Shown: positions 59,481 to 64,000 of the stretch, piece by piece | Layout: each line of letters begins with the position of its first letter | Position numbering within the stretch: the stretch's first letter is position 1 | Assembly: GCF_008040105.1 (NCBI RefSeq) | Contig: NZ_VRMG01000015.1 | Location: 124,001 to 188,000, forward strand | Source: Lacisediminihabitans profunda | GTDB taxonomy: Bacteria > Actinomycetota > Actinomycetes > Actinomycetales > Microbacteriaceae | Reading direction: 5' to 3' | DNA length: 64,000 bases | The notes under the pieces: generated by a model | The model's database searches: none | What the model saw: only the letters and a program-made list of their open reading frames with translations | What the model was told of the DNA's origin: nothing | Position numbers and translations under genes: made by a program

Positions 59481-60131
59481 TCAGCCGACCGGAACCCTGG
59501 TCGGCGCGAGGATCGAGCCGAGTTGGCCGAATGAGGCGCGGAGGCGGTCCGCGAGGGCGACTCCCCCTTCGTTGTCGGCCCAGCAGGACCAGGCGTGCTT
59601 CATCGCCCCGAACGCCACGAGGGTGATGAGTCTGGCCTTGTCGGCGAGGGCCGCCGGGTCGGCGGCGAGCGCCGGCTGGTCCGCGACGAGACGGCGGGCC
59701 ACCACATCGGCGAGCTGGTCCTCGAAGGCGCGCATCGCCGCCATCCGCAGGGCAACGAACTGGGGGTGCTGCTTGAGCACCCCGCGGCGCAGCAGGAGGA
59801 GGTCGGTGTCGGTGGATGAGACGTCGGAGCTTTCCGCGAGCAGGTCACCGATGCCTTCCAACAGGCTCGACGAAGGACCGGCCGCCACGAAACGGGCGAC
59901 GGCCCCCTCACCGGGAAGCTCGGGTGCATCGCCCACGATCGCCGCCTCCTTCGAGGCGAAATAGTTGAAAAAGGTGCGGGGCGAGATGTCTGCGACGTTG
60001 CTGATCTCGTCGATGGTGACCGTGTCGAGGCCCTTCTCGGCGACGAGGCTGAGGGCCGCGAACTGGATGGCGCGCCGGGTGGCCAGGCGCTTGCGCTCGC
60101 GCAGACCGGAATGGGCGGCATCGATAGTCAT
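59481..60131 (-). CDS. TetR-family transcriptional repressor
   Basis: 216 residues. The helix-turn-helix (about 12-58) contains AIQFAALSLVAEKGLDTVTI and DISPRTFFNYFASKEAAIVG, the SCO-type TetR with the MftR-like spacing. The C-terminal domain includes FGAMKHAWSCWADNEG, common in actinobacterial TetR proteins next to MFS pumps. The ATG at 60131 is followed upstream by a TGCAAATTTGCA palindrome. No pump is adjacent, so its target is unknown. Confidence 0.9.
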   Translation of the reverse strand: MTIDAAHSGLRERKRLATRRAIQFAALSLVAEKGLDTVTIDEISNVADISPRTFFNYFASKEAAIVGDAPELPGEGAVARFVAAGPSSSLLEGIGDLLAESSDVSSTDTDLLLLRRGVLKQHPQFVALRMAAMRAFEDQLADVVARRLVADQPALAADPAALADKARLITLVAFGAMKHAWSCWADNEGGVALADRLRASFGQLGSILAPTRVPVG

Positions 60132-60151
60132 GAGTACATTCTTGCGCGAAC

Positions 60152-60163
60152 TGCAAATTTGCA
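60152..60163. promoter_or_regulatory. TetR operator candidate
   Basis: TGCAAATTTGCA, a perfect 12-base palindrome 21 bases before the TetR ATG, is framed by an outer TTGCGC (60142-60147) and GCGCAA (60173-60178) pair. It is A/T-rich against a very GC-rich background, so it is likely functional. Confidence 0.55.
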
Positions 60164-60201
60164 CAATTTGGTGCGCAACCCTTCGGTCCGGCGCTCCCCG
60201 C

Positions 60202-61749
60202 TCATCCGGTGCAGTCCGGATCGCTCGAGGGCACAACCCCGGTGGTGAAGTAGCGGTCGACCGCGCCATCCACGCAGGCGATTCCGCGGTTGTACGCGGT
60301 ATGCCCCTCGCCGTGACGCGTGATGAGGTGCGCGCTCTGCAACTGCTTCGACAGCGCAACACCCCACTGGTACGGCGTCGCCGGGTCACCGGTGGTGGCG
60401 AGCACGAGGATGGGTGCCGCCCCCGTTCCGGACACGGGAGACGGCGGGGTGCGGTTGTGGAACGGCCAGTTCTGGCAGACGACGTCGCCCACCACGGAGG
60501 GTCGCGTCGTCGTGGGCGCGGCGGCCACGAGCAGGGCATTCTGCCGGGCGATCTCCGCCGGGTCGGTCACCACCGGGTAGTCCAGGCACATCACCGCGTA
60601 GAACGCGACCAGTGAGTTGTCCTTGTAAGTGCCGTCGCTGTTGCGACCGTTGTAGAAGTCCGCGAGCACGAAGGCGGTATCCGTCTTGCCCTTCCTGATC
60701 TCGCCGAACATGTCGCTGAGGTACGGCCACGACGACTTGTCATAGAGGGCGGAACTGATCGCGGTGGAGAGCAGGTTGTTGTCGAGTTTGCGACCGTCGG
60801 GCGCGGTGAGCGGTGACACGGTGAGATGGTCGTAGAGGGCGGAGATCTTCGCCAGGCTGTCGTCGACACTCCCCGTGAACGGACAATTCTTGGTCGACGG
60901 GCAATCCTCGAGGTAGTGACGCAGCGCGGTCTCGAAGGCCTTCGACTGCGCGAGGTCGACGTCGAAGATCGACAGGGTCGAATCGGTTGCGCCGTCGAGC
61001 ACGACGCGACCGACCCTGTCGGCGAACCGGTCGGTGTAGAACATGCCGATGTCGCTGCCGTAGGAGTATCCAAGGTAGTTGAGCTTCGTGTCCCCCACCA
61101 CTGCGCGCAGCATGTCCAGGTCGCTCACCGTGCTCTGCGTGTCCACGAAGTCGAGCAGCCGGCCGGTGTTCTTGAGGCATGCCGCGCCGAGATCCGTCGC
61201 CGACGTCGTCACCTCCGCCACCCAAGCCGGACTGTTGACGGGATTCTTGGCCAGACCGTAGATGTAGTCGTCGAGCCCGGCGTCGTCGTAGCACTTCACC
61301 GCGCTCGACCGGCCGACGCCCCGGGGATCCCAGCCGATCACGTCGAAGCTCTTGCGCAGCGTCGCGCTCACGGCGAACTTGAGGTTGTCGTGCACGGTGT
61401 CGTAGCCGGAGGCGCCCGGGCCGCCCGGGTTGACGAAGAGGGAGCCGAGGCGCGTGCCGGTGGCCGACGCCCGGGTGAGCGCGAGCGAGATGTCGGTGGA
61501 TGCCGACGGATGTTTCCAATCCATCGGCGCCTTCGCGAATGTGCACTGCTGGCTTCCGCAGGCCTTCCATCGGAGCACCTGCGAGTAGTACGGCTGGAGC
61601 TCGGCCGAGACCTTCTCGCCCGTCGGCTTCGAGGTGGTGGCGCCGCCAGAGGTGCCGAACGGCACGCATCCGCTCAGCACCAGCGTCGCGGCAACAAGCG
61701 CCGCCGCGATTCCGACGGCACGCACGCCCTTCCGCCGGGTCGTCAGCAC
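60202..61749 (-). CDS. secreted lipoprotein alpha/beta hydrolase (tripeptidyl aminopeptidase-like)
   Basis: 515 residues. A lipoprotein signal ends LVLSGC at about residue 28. The enzyme core has NPGGPGASGYD (oxyanion region), the nucleophile Ser in LGYSYGSDIG, the Asp in TTGDPATPYQWG and His in GEGHTAYNRG, the layout of the SCO7095/TAP family that trims peptides outside the membrane. The GTG at 61749 overlaps the stop of the upstream paralogue by 7 bases. About half of its residues match that neighbour, so this is a tandem duplication. Confidence 0.9.
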   Translation of the reverse strand: MLTTRRKGVRAVGIAAALVAATLVLSGCVPFGTSGGATTSKPTGEKVSAELQPYYSQVLRWKACGSQQCTFAKAPMDWKHPSASTDISLALTRASATGTRLGSLFVNPGGPGASGYDTVHDNLKFAVSATLRKSFDVIGWDPRGVGRSSAVKCYDDAGLDDYIYGLAKNPVNSPAWVAEVTTSATDLGAACLKNTGRLLDFVDTQSTVSDLDMLRAVVGDTKLNYLGYSYGSDIGMFYTDRFADRVGRVVLDGATDSTLSIFDVDLAQSKAFETALRHYLEDCPSTKNCPFTGSVDDSLAKISALYDHLTVSPLTAPDGRKLDNNLLSTAISSALYDKSSWPYLSDMFGEIRKGKTDTAFVLADFYNGRNSDGTYKDNSLVAFYAVMCLDYPVVTDPAEIARQNALLVAAAPTTTRPSVVGDVVCQNWPFHNRTPPSPVSGTGAAPILVLATTGDPATPYQWGVALSKQLQSAHLITRHGEGHTAYNRGIACVDGAVDRYFTTGVVPSSDPDCTG

Positions 61750-63287
61750 AGGGGATCCTTCGCCGGCACTGTGCCGCTCACCAGGAAGTCGTCGACGGCG
61801 TTGTTCACGCACGCGTTGGACTTGTTGTAGGCGGTGTGTCCCTCGCCCTTGTAGGTGACGAGGTGGCCGTTGTCGAGTTCCGAGGCGAGATTCTTCGCCC
61901 ACACGTATGGCGTGGCCGGGTCGTTCGTGGTTCCGACGACCATGATCGGGGCCGAGCCCTTCGCCGCTATCGCGACCCGCTCGCGCGTGGACTTGAACGG
62001 CCAGGCGGCGCACGACACGTCGTAGGACAGCTGCGGGCCGAGTACGGGCGCCGCCCGCTTCAGCCTGGCGGCATCCGCCCTCAGGCTCGCATTGGTCACC
62101 GGAGGGTTCTCGTAGTCGAGACAGTTCACCGCGATGAACGCCTCCGCGGAGTTGTCGGTGTACTTTCCCTTGGCAGTGCGGCCGAAGTAGCTGTCGGCGA
62201 GCTGGAACGCGTAATCCGCATCGCCCTGCATCACCCGGCTGAACAGGTCATTGAGGTACGGCCAGCTCTTCTTGTTGTAGAGCGGCAGGATGATCGCGTT
62301 GGTCATCGCCGCGCTGCCGAGCCGGCGACCGTCCGTGGCGAGCAGGGGGCTCACGTCGAGGCTGTCGAGCAGCGAGCGCACCGTCGCCATGGCGGAATCG
62401 ACGGATCCGGTGAACGGGCACTTCTTTCCGGTCTCGCAGTCGGCGATGTACGCGCGCAGGGCGCTCTCGAAGCCCTTCGCCTGGGTCTCGCTCACGTCGA
62501 GGCTCGAGGTGGCCGGGTCGAGCGCCCCATCGAGCACGAGTCGCCCCGTCTTCCTCGGATACAGGTCGGCGTAGGTGGCACCGAGCAGCGTGCCGTACGA
62601 ATAGCCGAGGTAGTTGAGCTTCTTGTCGCCGAGCACCGAGCGCAGCAGGTCCAGATCGCGGGCGGCGCTCACCGTGTCCACGAAGCCGAGCAGATCGCCG
62701 GTGTATTTGAGGCAGTCCTCCCCGAACTTCTTATTGCTCGCCTCCTGATCGGCGATCCAGGCATCCGATCCCACCGGATTCGGTGACACGTCGAAGAGGT
62801 ACGAGTCGAGCTGCTTCGGATCGGCGTAGCAGGACACCGCGGAGGACTTGTTCACGCCGCGGGGGTCGAATCCGACGATGTCGAAGTTCTTCTGCAGCGT
62901 GTCGTCGACGGCGTAGGACAGGCTGTCGCGCACGAAGTCGTAGCCGGAGCCGCCGGGGCCCCCCGGGTTCACCAGCAGCGAACCCAGCGCGGTGCCGGAG
63001 GCAGTCTTGCGGATGAGCGCGAGCGAGATCGACTTGGTCGCCGGATTCTTCCAGTCCATGGGGGCCTTCGCCGTCGTGCACTGGAACTCGCCGCCCTCGC
63101 AGCTCTTCCACTTCAGCACCTGGCTGTAGAAGGGTTCGAGGTCGGCCGCCACCGTCTCCCCCGTCGGGGTCGACCGCATGCTCGGCGGCTTGGGCAGGAA
63201 CGACGAGACGCACCCGCTCAGCACGAGCACGGCCGCGAGGGCCGCGGCCACGGCGGAAAATCGCGCCGGGTGGCGACGTATGGTCAT
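61743..63287 (-). CDS. secreted lipoprotein alpha/beta hydrolase (tripeptidyl aminopeptidase-like), first copy
   Basis: 514 residues, paralogue of the next gene: lipobox LVLSGC after a short Arg-rich start, NPGGPGGSGYDFV, nucleophile Ser in LGYSYGTLLG, Asp in TTNDPATPYVWA and His in GEGHTAYNKSN. Paired cysteines are conserved between the copies. The ATG at 63287 starts at the signal peptide. It follows the DNA polymerase III delta-prime gene in the same direction, as in many actinobacteria, where this hydrolase/holB pairing is conserved (family knowledge). Confidence 0.92.
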   Translation of the reverse strand: MTIRRHPARFSAVAAALAAVLVLSGCVSSFLPKPPSMRSTPTGETVAADLEPFYSQVLKWKSCEGGEFQCTTAKAPMDWKNPATKSISLALIRKTASGTALGSLLVNPGGPGGSGYDFVRDSLSYAVDDTLQKNFDIVGFDPRGVNKSSAVSCYADPKQLDSYLFDVSPNPVGSDAWIADQEASNKKFGEDCLKYTGDLLGFVDTVSAARDLDLLRSVLGDKKLNYLGYSYGTLLGATYADLYPRKTGRLVLDGALDPATSSLDVSETQAKGFESALRAYIADCETGKKCPFTGSVDSAMATVRSLLDSLDVSPLLATDGRRLGSAAMTNAIILPLYNKKSWPYLNDLFSRVMQGDADYAFQLADSYFGRTAKGKYTDNSAEAFIAVNCLDYENPPVTNASLRADAARLKRAAPVLGPQLSYDVSCAAWPFKSTRERVAIAAKGSAPIMVVGTTNDPATPYVWAKNLASELDNGHLVTYKGEGHTAYNKSNACVNNAVDDFLVSGTVPAKDPLC

Positions 63288-63339
63288 GGATTCCTCTGGT
63301 CTGGCGCTCGGCGAGCGCGGGCGTGCTGGGTCGTGGCGG

Positions 63340-64000
63340 CTACCGGGCCGCCGAGATGAGCATGGCCTCGAGGGCGAGCGCCGGCGAAACGTTGCCGTCG
63401 ATGCGCTTGCGGGCGGTGGCGATCGCATCCATCGTCCCGAGAGTGGCCGCCGCGGTGGTGGCCTCCGCCGCGCTCACGAGCTGCGAGTGGATGGCCAGGT
63501 TGATCGGCTCGCTCGGCACCCCGAGCTGCAGCAGCAGAATGTCGCGGTACAGCGACTGCAGGTCCACCATGATGCGGTCGATGCCGTCGCGCAGGCTGCG
63601 GGTCGCTCGCCGCTTCTGGTCTTCCTCGAGGGTGCGCAACTGGGCGCGCAGCGCGGGCGGGATGGTGCCGCCCGGCTCGATGCCGAGGGACCGCAGGGCG
63701 CCCTCGCGCTCCTCCGCGTCCCGCTCCTCGGTGATCGCCTTGGCATCCTCGCCGGCCAGGGCGAGCAGCTTGGACGCCGCGACCACCGCATCGGAGACGC
63801 TGTGGATGCCGAGGGCGATGTCCAGGGTCAGCTGGCGTCGCCGTCGCGCCTCCTCGTTCGTCGCCAGACGATGGGCCATGCCGATGTGGCTCTGCGACTC
63901 TCGTGCGGCGCGCGTCGCGGTGGCGAGGTCCACCCCGTCGCGACGGGAGATCAGTTCGGCGACCTCCGCGACATCCGGCACCCGCAGCCGCACGCTGCGC
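63340..64000 (-). CDS. holB: DNA polymerase III delta-prime subunit, C-terminal part (runs off right edge)
   Basis: About 219 residues are present. LRVPDVAEVAELISRRDGVD follows the AAA+ core, and SQSHIGMAHRLATNEEARRR with the long helical clamp-loader collar (ALRAQLRTLEEDQKRRATR, SLYRDILLLQLG) matches actinobacterial delta-prime proteins. It helps load the sliding clamp during replication. The N-terminal ATPase-like part lies beyond the window. The next genes downstream are the two lipoprotein hydrolases. Confidence 0.85.
   Translation of the reverse strand, partial: RSVRLRVPDVAEVAELISRRDGVDLATATRAARESQSHIGMAHRLATNEEARRRRQLTLDIALGIHSVSDAVVAASKLLALAGEDAKAITEERDAEEREGALRSLGIEPGGTIPPALRAQLRTLEEDQKRRATRSLRDGIDRIMVDLQSLYRDILLLQLGVPSEPINLAIHSQLVSAAEATTAAATLGTMDAIATARKRIDGNVSPALALEAMLISAAR

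Overview
The window is high-GC actinobacterial DNA. GTG starts, stop/start overlaps of the ATGA/GTGA type, a Tat-exported multicopper oxidase, lipoprotein alpha/beta hydrolases of the SCO7095 type, ECF41 sigma factors and mostly mycothiol-type ArsC motifs fit a soil or plant-associated member of the Microbacteriaceae or a close relative (inference; no 16S or ribosomal protein gene is present).

Layout. 0-2.4 kb: the start of a Gfo/Idh/MocA oxidoreductase, a secreted CAP-like protein, and a ROK repressor divergent from a DUF1479 dioxygenase with a perfect palindrome between them. 3.7-6.4 kb: an L,D-transpeptidase remnant, dodecin, and a compact arsenic operon (ArsR-ArsC fusion, ArsC, aquaglyceroporin) carrying the same operator twice. 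6.4-6.8 kb: a repeat-rich spacer. 6.8-15.4 kb: NmrA-like and SDR reductases, a SLAC1/TehA transporter under a CGNR regulator, a TetR/SDR divergon with two operators, tandem ECF41 sigma factors, and GAPDH with a truncated GNAT. 15.6-19.2 kb: metal handling (SHOCT protein, multicopper oxidase, CDF-like transporter, His-tailed DMT transporter). 19.2-27.8 kb: a complete pobA-pcaHGB-pcaL-pcaIJ-pcaF operon behind an IclR gene, which takes 4-hydroxybenzoate and protocatechuate to succinyl-CoA and acetyl-CoA. 27.8-34.3 kb: an SDR, a deletion scar joining two broken genes, an efflux pump with an alcohol dehydrogenase, and an XRE regulator with cupin, DUF2255 and AKR genes.

34.7-54.1 kb is an accessory catabolic supercluster. 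It holds two TIM-barrel isomerase-like proteins, maleylacetate reductase plus hydroxyquinol 1,2-dioxygenase, a SnoaL-like protein, an IclR regulator, four alpha/beta hydrolases, several SDRs, a ribose-type ABC importer and a TIM-barrel/VOC fusion resembling 3-dehydroshikimate dehydratase. Nine similar palindromic sites (core CGCYGGGCG) lie mostly in its promoters, which suggests one regulon. I infer that a sugar-like or cyclitol-like (possibly glycosylated aromatic) substrate is imported, trimmed and aromatised. One branch would go through hydroxyquinol and maleylacetate and the other through protocatechuate, and both would end in the pca operon of the same window.

54.1-59.3 kb: a segment with an XRE regulator, an MBL hydrolase and a carboxylesterase, bounded by two fragments of the same IS481-like element and ending beside a tRNA-Thr gene. 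From the tRNA to the right edge the DNA looks core: TetR, two overlapping lipoprotein alpha/beta hydrolases and the DNA polymerase III delta-prime gene running off the end. About ten gene remnants mark the joints of the accessory blocks, a sign of repeated insertion and deletion.
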